Source: Jeotgalibaca sp. MA1X17-3
GTDB lineage: Bacteria; Bacillota; Bacilli; Lactobacillales; Aerococcaceae
Assembly: GCF_021513155.1 (NCBI RefSeq)
Contig: NZ_CP090983.1
Coordinates: 2,140,501 to 2,204,500 of the forward strand
Direction of reading: 5' to 3'
Length of the DNA: 64,000 bases
Shown here in pieces: positions 16,752-25,792 of this stretch. The stretch's first letter is position 1. The number at the start of each line of letters is the position of its first letter. A program made the position numbers and the translations under genes. The notes beneath the pieces are model-generated. The model was given only the letters and a program-made list of their open reading frames with translations. It was not told the origin of the DNA and searched no databases.

Positions 16752-16955
16752 AAAAACTCCACGATGAGCAAAAGGTTCATCGTGGAGCTTCCTTCTGCCC
16801 TCAACTTTGGAAGCACTCCTTGAATGTCTTTGGGCAAGACATTCTGGCAGCATCAGTCTTATTTAGACTGACCCCAACACAGATTATTTTCTGTATTTCG
16901 GCGAAAAACCCTTTCGAATGAAATTCTACTCTTGTTTTTCGCGACCTCTTCCAAA
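16752..16955 (-). promoter_or_regulatory. Lysine riboswitch (L-box) with terminator
   Basis: Read on the minus strand, P1 is TTTGGAAG (16948-16955) paired with CTTCCAAA (16806-16813). Between them lie the conserved L-box blocks in order: AGAGGTCGC, CAAGAGTA, GAAAGGG, TCGCCGAAA, a GGGGTCAGTCT/AAGACTGA hairpin, GCTGCCAGAATG and GGAGTGCTTCC. Downstream, CTCCACGATGA and TCATCGTGGAG form a terminator stem (16757-16787) followed by TTTTT. GGAAGCTCC, overlapping that stem, can instead pair with GGAGTGCTTCC as an antiterminator. Bound lysine should thus switch transcription off. Confidence 0.9.
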
Positions 16956-17043
16956 ATCGAACGTTATTCTTTTATTTGTTAATAGCTATCTTAAAACAAA
17001 TCTCATCAAGTAGCAAATCAAAACTTCATGATTTTTAAAAAAA

Positions 17044-17703
17044 TTATTCGTTTGCTAAATTCCACGTAATGGAAACCGTTTCACTATTTTCTATATCCTC
17101 TGGCTGTATATCCATTACAGAACTTGATGCTCTCATCATTTGTGTATCTTGAAGGAAATTTGAAGAATAAAGTTCTATTTCACTCCAATCATATTGAATG
17201 GACTCAATACGATCCAACTTTACTCCGCTAGCTTTGGTAAGAATGAGGGCTTTATCTCTAGCATCATGAACAGCTTCTTCTAGCATTATTTTTTTAATCT
17301 TTGTTTGATCTTTTAATTTAAAGCGTACTGAAAAATCAGGATTCATTTCTGATTTTGATAGTGATTCAAGAACCTCACCTAAAAATTCGCTATCATTCTG
17401 AAACTCAAAATATAATTTATGTATATATCGATACCCTACGAGTCGACGTTGTTGGACTCCATCCTTATTTTCTGGATAATCATATTCGGTATCAATATGA
17501 AAATGTGCTGTTTTTAGATCTTCTTTATTAAAATGATGAGGACGTAAGGCAGTACGAATCCCTTCTAGTCGATTACTAGAATCGTTCATTGCTTCTTCAT
17601 ACGTATCTTTTGTCGCTGAGAGTTCTATCGCAACTTCTATCGTATCAGGTGGGGCACTTGCAAACCCTTTTCCTTTAACCGTTATGGTTCCTTTTTTAGT
17701 CAT
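17044..17703 (-). CDS. SIMPL (DUF541) domain protein
   Basis: The 219-residue protein is of the SIMPL/DUF541 family, seen in TITVKGKGFASAPPDTIEVAIELSATKDTYEEAM at the N-terminus and the late RDKALILTKASGVKLDRIESIQYD segment. There is no signal peptide or membrane helix, so unlike the periplasmic members this one appears cytoplasmic. The function of the family is poorly known. The start is the ATG at 17703 behind AAAGGAAG. It overlaps the stop of the upstream nucleotidyltransferase by 8 bases, so the two form an operon. Confidence 0.85.
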   Translation of the reverse strand: MTKKGTITVKGKGFASAPPDTIEVAIELSATKDTYEEAMNDSSNRLEGIRTALRPHHFNKEDLKTAHFHIDTEYDYPENKDGVQQRRLVGYRYIHKLYFEFQNDSEFLGEVLESLSKSEMNPDFSVRFKLKDQTKIKKIMLEEAVHDARDKALILTKASGVKLDRIESIQYDWSEIELYSSNFLQDTQMMRASSSVMDIQPEDIENSETVSITWNLANE

Positions 17704-18553
17704 TCTTTTCTTCCTTTCTACGTAAACGATATTTCTGAACAAGGTGGATGATTTCTTCATGAAGCATTTCGAATTCTTGAAATCCTAGTGCAGGTCGATG
17801 TTCAGCTAAATAGAAATAGGCTTGATTGACACGAACTTGATACTCACGTGGTGCTATTGGGAAGTTTCTAGCAGTTGTTATGCTTCCTTTTTCATTCATA
17901 AAGTACGTATCATTTAGTGCATATAGAACCTGATTCCAACAGGTTACCGTTCTAAAAAAACAGCCCATGATATAATGTAAATCTCCTCTAAAAGCTGCTT
18001 GATGGCCACTTTGCATCGAAAATTCAGCTTCAAACATAAAACGTTCAATAAGAGATTCTTTCATATTAGGTGGGAGAGAATCCGTTACATTTTCTTTTAA
18101 ACAAGTAAGCGGGCGGGAATCTGTCTCCCATAATAGAATTGCATAATATACTTCTGCTACATAGATTGCATTTACAAAGCCAAATGGATGACCAGTCTGG
18201 TAGTCTACTGTAATTTCTCCAGCAAGGACCTCTTGAATAACGGAGGCTACTCTTTTGGTTTCTCGAAGAATAACATCATAAGATTTTCCATCTACTCGTA
18301 ATCCAGAGCCACCATTTACCCATGGTCCCCATTCTCCAGGTAGATAGAGAATCTTTTCTGATAAGCTCGTCTCATCCATCAATACTCTTAACGTATTTTC
18401 GAGTTCTTTCCAATCAATCTGGTCATTGTAATACACTCCAATATCCGTATCTGACTCTTTGTCTGCTTCTCCACGACTTTGAGATCCGCCGATTACGATT
18501 GCATCAATTCCTTCAACAGAAGAGAGCATGGAAATCCACTTATCTTGATTCAT
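17696..18553 (-). CDS. Nucleotidyltransferase domain protein (MNT/DUF4037-like)
   Basis: The 285-residue protein has an N-terminal polymerase-beta-like nucleotidyltransferase fold: GGSQSRGEADKESDTDIGVYY carries the GS helix and the DxD metal-binding pair (about residues 23-40), and a third acidic residue lies in SYDVILRE. The C-terminal two-thirds is helical and resembles the DUF4037-type substrate domain. Such proteins include aminoglycoside-type and minimal nucleotidyltransferases, but no specific substrate can be named. No HEPN partner gene lies next to it. It starts at an ATG behind GGAGGGG and is coupled to the SIMPL gene. Confidence 0.82.
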   Translation of the reverse strand: MNQDKWISMLSSVEGIDAIVIGGSQSRGEADKESDTDIGVYYNDQIDWKELENTLRVLMDETSLSEKILYLPGEWGPWVNGGSGLRVDGKSYDVILRETKRVASVIQEVLAGEITVDYQTGHPFGFVNAIYVAEVYYAILLWETDSRPLTCLKENVTDSLPPNMKESLIERFMFEAEFSMQSGHQAAFRGDLHYIMGCFFRTVTCWNQVLYALNDTYFMNEKGSITTARNFPIAPREYQVRVNQAYFYLAEHRPALGFQEFEMLHEEIIHLVQKYRLRRKEEKND

Positions 18554-18662
18554 TTAATCCCCTCCGCTTTTCTTTTTATCATAGCCCAAACCATCTGTTT
18601 TCGCTACTGAGAACCCTATATGTGCTTTTATAGATATTTTTTAAAGTGCTTTCCTTTTATGA

Positions 18663-18693
18663 AAAGAAAAAAACCGCTCTCAAATGAGGCGGC
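18663..18693 (-). terminator. Terminator of the gyrI-like/MATE operon
   Basis: On the minus strand GCCGCCTC ATTT GAGAGCGGT forms a GC-rich stem followed by seven T, just after the MATE stop. Confidence 0.85.
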
Positions 18694-18706
18694 CTCTGTA
18701 TGATTA

Positions 18707-20143
18707 CTATTTTTCAGCTTTAATCACTTGTTGGTTTGATTCTTTCATTTTTCTTTTTTCTCCCTGATGACCATCACTGTCATCCAATCGATTAATTATA
18801 TTTTTAGTAACCACACGTAAGAAGAAGAGACAGACGATTACTGAAACTGCTTCGGAAATCGGATAGGCCCACCAGACCAGATTCAAATCTCCGGTTTGAG
18901 CCATAAAATATGCAACAGGCAATAGAACAATCACTTGTCGGATAAGAGAAATAATTAGACTATACTTCCCTAATCCAAACGCTTGGAAACTTGAACTCAT
19001 CACAATCGTAAACCCTGCCATAATAAAATGTGTACTGATGATTCGCATGGCAGGAATTCCAATTTTCAGCATTTCTGGAGAAGCGTTAAACATACTCAAT
19101 AACTGTTCTGGGAATAACTGGAAAAGAATCGTTCCAATAAACATGATACTTAAAGCATACTTCACTCCTAGTCGCAGTACTTCTTTAATTCGATCTGCTT
19201 TTCTCGCTCCATAATTATAACCGATGATAGGAACCATTCCATTATTCATTCCAAAAATTGGCATGAATACGAAACTCTGCAGACGGAAATAAATTCCAAA
19301 GACTGCTGTTGCAGTTGGAGTGAATGCAATCAAAATATTATTCATTGCTAAATTCAAGAATGAAGCAAGTGACATCATTAGAATGGAAGGAATTCCAATC
19401 GCATAGATGTCTTTCAAAATTTGAAGTCGTGGCTGGAATTTTTTTAATGAAAATTGTAATTCTTTGTTATATTTTAAATTGAAGTACAGTCCTAAACTAG
19501 CCGCGATACTTTGGCCAATTACGGTAGCAATTGCTGCTCCTTTTGTCCCCATTGCGGGTAAACCAAGTAATCCAAAAATTAGAATAGGGTCCATAATAAT
19601 ATTAATAACTGCACCGGCACCTTGAGAAATCATTGAATAAAATGATAATCCAGTCGATTGGAGCAGACGTTCAAAAGTAATTTGTAAGAACTTACCTAAA
19701 CCAAAAAAAGAAATGACATACAAATATTCTTGTCCATGGCGAATGATTTCGGGATCATTCGTTTGAGAAAGAAAAAACTGCTTCATAAAAAGAATAGCTA
19801 ATCCTGCAAATAAAAGATAGTGAAGCATATTTAGAAAAATTCCATTTTCCGCGGTTTGATTTGCCTCTTCAAAACGTTTTTCTCCCAAACGTCGAGACAC
19901 TAAAGCGTTAATTCCTACCCCTGAACCGACCGCAATCGCGATCATCAAGCTTTGCACCGGAAAGGCTAGCGAAACACCTGTCAGAGCCTTCTCGTCGATT
20001 TGAGCAACGAAAATACTGTCTACAATATTATATAATGCTTGTACCAGCATCGAAATCATCATTGGAACAGACATACTGATTAAAAGACGATTAATCGGCA
20101 TCGTTCCCATTTTGTTTTCTTGTGGTTTTTTAAATTTATCCAT
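18707..20143 (-). CDS. MATE family multidrug efflux transporter
   Basis: This 478-residue protein of the MATE (MepA-like) family has twelve hydrophobic helices in two homologous halves. It begins GTMPINRLLISMSVPMMISMLVQALYNIVDSIFVAQ, a typical first helix, and has the matching PIFGMNNGMVPIIGYNYGARKADRIKE at the start of the second half. Such proteins export cationic drugs in exchange for Na+ or H+. It ends in a charged cytoplasmic tail. It lies 24 bp after a GyrI-like drug-binding protein, suggesting one transcript for sensing and export. Substrates cannot be read from sequence. Confidence 0.92.
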   Translation of the reverse strand: MDKFKKPQENKMGTMPINRLLISMSVPMMISMLVQALYNIVDSIFVAQIDEKALTGVSLAFPVQSLMIAIAVGSGVGINALVSRRLGEKRFEEANQTAENGIFLNMLHYLLFAGLAILFMKQFFLSQTNDPEIIRHGQEYLYVISFFGLGKFLQITFERLLQSTGLSFYSMISQGAGAVINIIMDPILIFGLLGLPAMGTKGAAIATVIGQSIAASLGLYFNLKYNKELQFSLKKFQPRLQILKDIYAIGIPSILMMSLASFLNLAMNNILIAFTPTATAVFGIYFRLQSFVFMPIFGMNNGMVPIIGYNYGARKADRIKEVLRLGVKYALSIMFIGTILFQLFPEQLLSMFNASPEMLKIGIPAMRIISTHFIMAGFTIVMSSSFQAFGLGKYSLIISLIRQVIVLLPVAYFMAQTGDLNLVWWAYPISEAVSVIVCLFFLRVVTKNIINRLDDSDGHQGEKRKMKESNQQVIKAEK

Positions 20144-20167
20144 AGAGTCGTACCTTTCTTTTCCTTT

Positions 20168-20647
20168 TTAAGTTTCTAATTTTTCAATCGGAATCAATAC
20201 CATGGAGACTAACTGGTTTTCTTTCACACGACTATTTTCTTGATTATAGTAAATTTCTTCAGAAACACCTGTTGTCTTAAAATGATTTTGCTCCAACCAT
20301 TGATTCATTTCTGTATATATTTTTGGAATCTCCTGATGAGGCCCCAAGTGAAGTGCTGTAAGAAATAAACCACTTGTTAGGTGGCTCGGTTGAATATCTT
20401 CTTTACCAGTTCTTTCCATCCTTACAGGAAATCCAGCTTCCATTTTTACACTCTTTTTTGAAAATTCGTGATAGATTACAAAGAAAGGGCCTGATGGTTT
20501 CATATCGAGTTGTTGGATATAAGCTGCGACTTTTTTATGAGATTCAAATATTTCTGAATGGATCTGTTTGAGTTCAACATCGGAATAGATCGTTAGAGTA
20601 GCTTGTGGTCCTCTTTCAATCACTTGGAAATCACTAATTCTCGGCAT
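20168..20647 (-). CDS. GyrI-like small-molecule-binding protein
   Basis: The 159-residue protein matches the GyrI-like/SHS2 effector-binding fold found in the C-terminal halves of BmrR and AraC-type regulators. It starts FQVIERGPQATLTIYSDV, has the central GPFFVIYHEF strand and ends QLVSMVLIPIEKLE. There is no DNA-binding domain, so it stands alone as a drug-binding or drug-modifying protein. It is transcribed together with the MATE transporter. Some stand-alone members hydrolyse or sequester cyclic drugs, but that is only a possibility here. Confidence 0.78.
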   Translation of the reverse strand: MPRISDFQVIERGPQATLTIYSDVELKQIHSEIFESHKKVAAYIQQLDMKPSGPFFVIYHEFSKKSVKMEAGFPVRMERTGKEDIQPSHLTSGLFLTALHLGPHQEIPKIYTEMNQWLEQNHFKTTGVSEEIYYNQENSRVKENQLVSMVLIPIEKLET

Positions 20648-20769
20648 TTTTATTCCTCTCCTTTTATTTTTGAACGATATACTGCTATAAAAATCATAGC
20701 ATATTCTTCATACGTTCACTACTGTTTGGCCCCATGTAGTCCTATCTCCTTTTAACCCACTCGCTTCTT

Positions 20770-20778
20770 TGCTATAAT
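20770..20778 (+). promoter_or_regulatory. Extended -10 promoter of the CAP-domain gene
   Basis: TGCTATAAT is an extended -10 element with no clear -35, about 39 bases before the TTG start. Confidence 0.55.
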
Positions 20779-20816
20779 GCAGTGAAATAATTGAAAAAAA
20801 GAGAGGTGAAAATCAT

Positions 20817-21494
20817 TTGAAAAAAATCCTGAAAAACTTTATAAAATTAATGGTTCTCTTTCTAGTTGGGTACTTCGTTATTCAATCTGGTTGGATAGAA
20901 ACCGTACTCCTTCCTCGTATGAGCAAAGACATCACCTTATTCACTGAAAAAGTAAAGGAAGGTTCTCTTTCTCTACAAACAAATCTACCCAGTCAATCAG
21001 AAAATGAAATTCATTCTTCTCCAGAAAAGATTCCCACTTCTACCATGATCCCTAATGAAGATTATCGTCCCTTACCAGAATCCATTGAGGAAGATTTAAT
21101 TCGTGCCCGTATTCTACAACTAACAAATGATTTACGAATAGAACAATCCCTAGAACCTCTTTCTTCAAATGAGCAGTTAGAGCAAGCTGCTCATATACGC
21201 GCAGAAGAAACAGAACGTAGCTTTTCTCATACTCGCCCTGATGGTAGAGATTTCTATACTACCTTAAATGAGAACGGTCTAAATTATACCTATACCATTG
21301 CCGGAGAAAACTTAGCGATGGCTACCCATCACTTGGAAGATGAAAAAATGGCAGAATTTCTTTTTAATGGCTGGGTAGAAAGCCCTGGCCATTATGAAAA
21401 CTTAATCAAGCTAGAGTACCGAGAAATTGGAATAGGTGTTTATTTTGATGGAGAAATTTTATACATCACTCAAATATTCGGAACCCCCTACTAA
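20817..21494 (+). CDS. CAP (SCP/PR-1) domain protein with N-terminal membrane anchor
   Basis: The 225-residue protein has one N-terminal hydrophobic helix (about 8-25), an extended Ser/Glu-rich linker to about 95, and a CAP domain. The CAP signatures are seen: HIRAEE, SFSHTRPDGRDFYT, AGENLAM and WVESPGHYENLIKLEYREIGIGV. These include the two histidines and glutamates of the shallow cavity. It should be tethered to the outside of the membrane. CAP proteins of this type are common in Firmicutes but mostly without known function. The start is TTG, 8 bases after AGAGGTGA. It is monocistronic. Confidence 0.9.
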   Translation: MKKILKNFIKLMVLFLVGYFVIQSGWIETVLLPRMSKDITLFTEKVKEGSLSLQTNLPSQSENEIHSSPEKIPTSTMIPNEDYRPLPESIEEDLIRARILQLTNDLRIEQSLEPLSSNEQLEQAAHIRAEETERSFSHTRPDGRDFYTTLNENGLNYTYTIAGENLAMATHHLEDEKMAEFLFNGWVESPGHYENLIKLEYREIGIGVYFDGEILYITQIFGTPY

Positions 21495-21525
21495 CCATTA
21501 TGACTTAGAATTCTACTGGTAAACC

Positions 21526-21567
21526 AAAAAAATGACTGACTCTCTAAATAAGAATCAGTCATTTTTA
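21526..21567. terminator. Bidirectional terminator between the CAP gene and argS
   Basis: AAAAATGACTGA (21528-21539) and TCAGTCATTTTT (21555-21566) form a stem with A and T runs on both sides. It lies between the converging ends of the CAP-domain gene and argS. Confidence 0.88.
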
Positions 21568-21570
21568 ATT

Positions 21571-23262
21571 TTACATTTTTTCTGGAGCTTTCACGCCTAG
21601 TAAACGTAAACTTTCTTGTAAAATAATGGTAGTTGCTTTTACTAGCACAAGACGAGCATTTAACTCTTCATCATCTTGTAAAATTCTAGAATTTCCATAA
21701 TATTTATTGAAAGATTGAGATAATTGTAAAGAATATTTTGCAATTACAGACGGTTCAAATTTTTCATAAGCATGTAAAATTACATCCGGGAAACTATTAA
21801 TCAACTTGATTGTATCCCATGCATAATCATCACTCAAACTTAGTTCTGCATCCAAATCCAACTCTTTTGAAGCCTTACGCAAGATGCTTAATGCTCGTGC
21901 ATTCGTATACTGAACATAAGGACCCGTTTCTCCTTCAAATTGAACGACTTCTTTTAAAACAAAGTCAAAATTATTTAGGCGATCATTTTTCAAGTCATGG
22001 AACACAACCGCTCCGATTCCAACTTGTTTGGCAACTTCTTCTTTATTTTCTAAGGTTGGATTTTTCTCATTAATTTGTTCTATAGCTAGTTCGGTTGCTT
22101 CATTCAACACTTCTTCTAGCAAAATAATTTTCCCTTTACGAGTGGATAATTTTTTACCTCCTTGGGTAATGAGACCAAAAGGAATGTGGTGCATATTTTC
22201 TGCCCACTCTAACCCTAATTCTTTCAATACTGCTTTTAATTGTTTGAAATGGTTAGATTGTTCATTCCCAACAACATATAAGGACTGTGCAAAGTTATAC
22301 GTACGTTGACGATAAATAGCTGCGGCCAAGTCTCTTGTAATATAAAGAGTAGCACCATCTTTTTTCTTAATCAAAGCTGGATTCAAGCCATATTCTTCTA
22401 AATCAACAATGGTTGCCCCTTGATCTGATGTTAAAAGATTTTTCGCTTCTAAGAGTTCTACTACTTCACCCATTTTGTCGTTATAGAAGGCTTCTCCATT
22501 AAAGGAATCAAAGGTAATATCTAGCATCTCATAAATTTTCATAAATTCTTTTAAGGATTCATTTCGGAACCATTCCCATAAATTTTGAGCTTCTTGGTCG
22601 CCATCCTCTAATTTTTTAAACCAGGCGCGAGCTTCATCTTCTAAATCCAAATTGCTTTCTGCTTCTTCATGGAATCGTACATAAAGTTTTAAAAGCTCTG
22701 CAATCGGATTTTTTCGAACTTCAACTTCACTACCCCATTTTTTATACCCAACAATAAGCTTTCCGAATTGAGTACCCCAGTCTCCCAAATGATTGATTTT
22801 AACAGGGTGGAAACCTACTTTTTCAACAATATTTGCTAGCGCGTTTCCGATGACAGTGGAACGCAAATGACCCATTGAAATAGGTTTAGCAATATTTGGT
22901 GAAGACATATCAATCGGAATATTTTGGTTGTTCCCTATCGCCAAATCACCAAAAGTATCTTTTTGTGATGCAATTTCATGAAGGACATCTCTACTGACCG
23001 CTTCTTTATTTAAAAAGATATTTAAGTAGGGACCTACTGGCTCTACTTTTTCGATATAGTCATTTTCAATTTTTTCTGCTAATTCTGAAGCGATTGCTTG
23101 AGGTGCTTTACGGAAAACTTTTGATAAAGAAAAAGCAGGAAAAGCAACGTCTCCATATCCAGAGTGTTTTGGATTTTCCAATAAGTTTGTAATTTGTTCT
23201 ACTGACAAATGCTCTCCTGTATGACGATGAATCTCTGTTGCAACTATTTTTTTATAATCCAT
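21571..23262 (-). CDS. argS: Arginyl-tRNA synthetase
   Basis: It charges tRNA-Arg with arginine in the cytoplasm. The 563-residue class I synthetase has the N-terminal Add-1 domain (through about 110) and the SSPNIAKPISMGHLRST segment, whose GHLRST is the HIGH-type motif. It also has INHLGDWGTQFGKL, the KLSTRKGKII segment in place of KMSKS, and a C-terminal DALR anticodon-binding domain (LNARLVLVKATTIILQESLRLLGVKAPEKM). Length and motif order are normal. It lies behind a T-box leader with a promoter of its own and is therefore controlled by uncharged tRNA-Arg. Confidence 0.97.
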   Translation of the reverse strand: MDYKKIVATEIHRHTGEHLSVEQITNLLENPKHSGYGDVAFPAFSLSKVFRKAPQAIASELAEKIENDYIEKVEPVGPYLNIFLNKEAVSRDVLHEIASQKDTFGDLAIGNNQNIPIDMSSPNIAKPISMGHLRSTVIGNALANIVEKVGFHPVKINHLGDWGTQFGKLIVGYKKWGSEVEVRKNPIAELLKLYVRFHEEAESNLDLEDEARAWFKKLEDGDQEAQNLWEWFRNESLKEFMKIYEMLDITFDSFNGEAFYNDKMGEVVELLEAKNLLTSDQGATIVDLEEYGLNPALIKKKDGATLYITRDLAAAIYRQRTYNFAQSLYVVGNEQSNHFKQLKAVLKELGLEWAENMHHIPFGLITQGGKKLSTRKGKIILLEEVLNEATELAIEQINEKNPTLENKEEVAKQVGIGAVVFHDLKNDRLNNFDFVLKEVVQFEGETGPYVQYTNARALSILRKASKELDLDAELSLSDDYAWDTIKLINSFPDVILHAYEKFEPSVIAKYSLQLSQSFNKYYGNSRILQDDEELNARLVLVKATTIILQESLRLLGVKAPEKM

Positions 23263-23318
23263 TTTCGTTCTCCTTTTTTATTAACTACTTTAATCTTTTA
23301 TTGGTTCCCTCTTCAAAT

Positions 23319-23572
23319 AAAAAAACGCCCCCTTTTGCACATGCAAAAGAGAGACGATCATTCGCGGTACCACTCTCATTCGACAATAAAAACCTTATTG
23401 TCCTTTTACCTGTTAACGAGAGGTGACCCGAATGATCTTACTTTTTATATATTCAGATCATTTTCTTTAGAAGTGCGCTTCTTTTTCATCTTTGTTATGG
23501 GTTTCCACCATCCCCACTCGCTTGGAACTCCAAAGAAAAATACTCTCTTCCTCATAGAATTTCTCTATATCT
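23319..23572 (-). promoter_or_regulatory. T-box leader of argS, arginine specifier CGC
   Basis: The minus strand carries a full T-box. Stem I has the AG-bulge GAGGAAGAGAGTA and the distal element GCGAGTGGGGATGGTGG. A specifier loop follows with CGC (23475-23477) inside GAAGCGCACTTC. The T-box itself is GAGAGTGGTACCGCG (23363-23377). A terminator stem (CTCTCTTTTGCA paired with TGCAAAAGGGGG) ends in TTTTTTT (23319-23325). CGC is an arginine codon, in agreement with argS downstream. Uncharged tRNA-Arg should stabilise the antiterminator. Confidence 0.92.
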
Positions 23573-23577
23573 ATCCT

Positions 23578-23606
23578 AATATAGCAATAAAAATTATTCT
23601 TGTCCA
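23578..23606 (-). promoter_or_regulatory. argS leader promoter
   Basis: On the minus strand -35 TGGACA (23601-23606) and -10 TATATT (23578-23583) are 17 bp apart and end about 7 bases before the T-box leader. Confidence 0.75.
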
Positions 23607-23648
23607 TTCCTTTTCACATTTTATGAGAACATAAAAATTCATTATTTA

Positions 23649-24905
23649 TTAAAATGAAAAATAAAGAGAACGAAGAATGTAACTCACTTGATATTTTTCA
23701 GCTAATTTCCATAGATATCGTTTCATTGCAGCAAGCGACAAGGTACCTTCTCGAAATTTTTCTAATTTTTTATGGAATACTTGTCCTTCGTTTTCAGTAG
23801 CGATATCTTTAAAATACCCCCATACATGCAAGGCAGCATTCTCAGAATACCCTATATTTTCTGGCAAATAATAGATTTCTTCAATCATTTGATAAAAAGG
23901 TAGAGCTATTTTGGGATTTTTGTCTTTTAATAATTCTCGTACTTTTTGATACAGCACAGGTGACTTTTCTAACACGGCATATTTATAACGTGCCCATTCT
24001 TGTTCTAGTTTCCGAATACTACTATTCTCTTCGGTAGCAAGAATACATTTCACGGCTGAAAGGTTTTTATCCTTTACCTCTAACATAATATCTATTTCTG
24101 AACCCGAAACTTGTTGATAGAACTCTAAAAACGGTGCAAGATGAATAGTTGCAGTATGAGCACCTGTTCTTTTTTCGGAAGCTTGTTGTGAATAATGAAT
24201 TTTTTGTCGTCCATCTTTTTCTTTCCAAGTACGTGCTACTTGTTGAATCCAATACGCATCTGTTCCTTCTTGGCTAGATGAATTTATTGCATGGTGTAAG
24301 TTATCATAAACGACTGGAATCGAACAGTGGTCAGCAATTTTTAAAACATCTTCAATGGTATATAAGCGATCATCATTTTCAATAATCAGATGGTCCTTGA
24401 TTCTTTGTTCCAAGGTTTCATAGGTATCAATAAATCTTTGAATAGCCAACTCTTTATCTCCGTATACTCCTCCCACATGAAGAATAATTTTATGAGAAGA
24501 ATCCATTCCCAAAGCTTCCAATACTTTGACATGATAATCCAAATCTTTAATAGCTCGTTTCACTACATATGCAGTAGGTGAATTTAAAACAGTATATTGT
24601 CCCGGATGAAAGGACACACGCATTTTATGTGTACGAATTTTTTGACCGATTCTTTCAAAATCTTTTTTAAAAAGAGAGGACCAATCCAATTGGTTTACGG
24701 GACTAGAACCAAAAGGAATTAACCCCGAACTAATTCGATACAAGTAAATATCATTTTCAATATTAAAGTCAATCATATTTTCTAAAGAATGAAGGTTATA
24801 AGCAATCAGTTCTTTTAAACGGTCTTCTGTTGCATTTTTTTGGATGGTCGTACTTATTTTAGTATGAGAAACCCCTACAGCTAAACATGCATATCCAATA
24901 CTCAT
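23649..24905 (-). CDS. uvsE: UV DNA damage endonuclease
   Basis: UvsE/UVDE nicks DNA 5' of cyclobutane dimers, 6-4 photoproducts and abasic sites, a repair path separate from UvrABC. The 418-residue protein has the TIM-barrel pattern of the family: IGYACLAVG at the start, FHPGQYTVLNSP near 100, ILHVGGVYGDK near 140, LIIENDD near 175 and VVYDNLHH near 200. The His, Glu and Asp metal ligands are present in these segments. The C-terminal extension beyond about 300 is longer than in the minimal enzyme. It starts behind AAGTGGGAG and lies 20 bp after the hydrolase gene. Confidence 0.92.
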   Translation of the reverse strand: MSIGYACLAVGVSHTKISTTIQKNATEDRLKELIAYNLHSLENMIDFNIENDIYLYRISSGLIPFGSSPVNQLDWSSLFKKDFERIGQKIRTHKMRVSFHPGQYTVLNSPTAYVVKRAIKDLDYHVKVLEALGMDSSHKIILHVGGVYGDKELAIQRFIDTYETLEQRIKDHLIIENDDRLYTIEDVLKIADHCSIPVVYDNLHHAINSSSQEGTDAYWIQQVARTWKEKDGRQKIHYSQQASEKRTGAHTATIHLAPFLEFYQQVSGSEIDIMLEVKDKNLSAVKCILATEENSSIRKLEQEWARYKYAVLEKSPVLYQKVRELLKDKNPKIALPFYQMIEEIYYLPENIGYSENAALHVWGYFKDIATENEGQVFHKKLEKFREGTLSLAAMKRYLWKLAEKYQVSYILRSLYFSF

Positions 24906-24924
24906 TTTTCACTCCCACTTTCTC

Positions 24925-25719
24925 TTACTTATTATTCTCATGGATAAAGCTATGGATTAGCTCCACTGTTTCTTCTTGTTGTTCAGAAGCAGAGATCGTT
25001 GCTTCTCCATCACCTTCTTGAAATCCATAATTTCCAAACAAGGCGTGATTACCACCTTCTAACACATATTCCTTAGCTCCTAGAGGAAGGTTCTTTTGGT
25101 TTTCTTTTAACTTCTCTACATCTAGAACTTCATCATGACTTCCATAAATAATGATCACAGGAAGCTCTTGACTAGAAAGGTCATTTGCTGAATAGGCAGC
25201 TAATAAAATTAACCCTTCGATTTGTTGAGTTGTTTTATTTGTGTATGCTGCAGCCATTGCTCCACCTAATGAATGTCCTGCTAGATACCATTCTTTTATT
25301 TCGGGATGATCTTCGATAATGCCTTCTGCAGCATTACTATCAAAAACTGCTAAATGGAAAGGAACAGAGGCTACAAAAACTGTATACCCTTCTTTAGCTA
25401 ACTGTTTCATGATAGGAGCGTAAGCTTTTTCATCCACTTTTCCACCTGGATAAAAAATAATTCCAATTTCATCTTCTGGTTGTTTTTCAGGTCTAAATAT
25501 AATTGGATCTTCTCCTGACACTTCAACCGTTTGAGTAGTTTGCAATGCCGCTAATGCTTCGTCAGATGCTTTATAATAATCACTAAGATAACCTAATACA
25601 ATACCAAATAATAGGAATAGCATAAATCCAATTGCTAGGAATATTTTACTTGTTTTTGAATACTTATTTTTTTCTTTCAACGGTTCTTCTTTAAATGACG
25701 ACTTCTTTTTCTTTGACAT
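24925..25719 (-). CDS. Membrane-anchored alpha/beta hydrolase
   Basis: The 264-residue protein starts with a lysine-rich cytoplasmic segment, one membrane helix (about 26-45) and an extracellular hydrolase domain. The nucleophile motif is GHSLGG, the acid is probably in YGSHDEVLD, and the histidine is in EGGNHALFGNYGFQEGD. It matches the alpha/beta-hydrolase-5-like family found in many Firmicutes (IIFYPGGKVDEKAY is typical). The substrate is unknown. The start is the ATG at 25719, 9 bases after AGGAG. Together with uvsE downstream it may form an operon. Confidence 0.88.
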   Translation of the reverse strand: MSKKKKSSFKEEPLKEKNKYSKTSKIFLAIGFMLFLLFGIVLGYLSDYYKASDEALAALQTTQTVEVSGEDPIIFRPEKQPEDEIGIIFYPGGKVDEKAYAPIMKQLAKEGYTVFVASVPFHLAVFDSNAAEGIIEDHPEIKEWYLAGHSLGGAMAAAYTNKTTQQIEGLILLAAYSANDLSSQELPVIIIYGSHDEVLDVEKLKENQKNLPLGAKEYVLEGGNHALFGNYGFQEGDGEATISASEQQEETVELIHSFIHENNK

Positions 25720-25792
25720 CTGCACTCACTCCTCTTTATCTCTCTTAATTTTAACCTATTATCCATTATTTCACGAGCCACAAACTCTACGA

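Noticed and set aside
16697..16837. Longer N-terminus for the YfcC-type carrier
   Set aside because: The extra codons lie within the lysine riboswitch terminator and aptamer.
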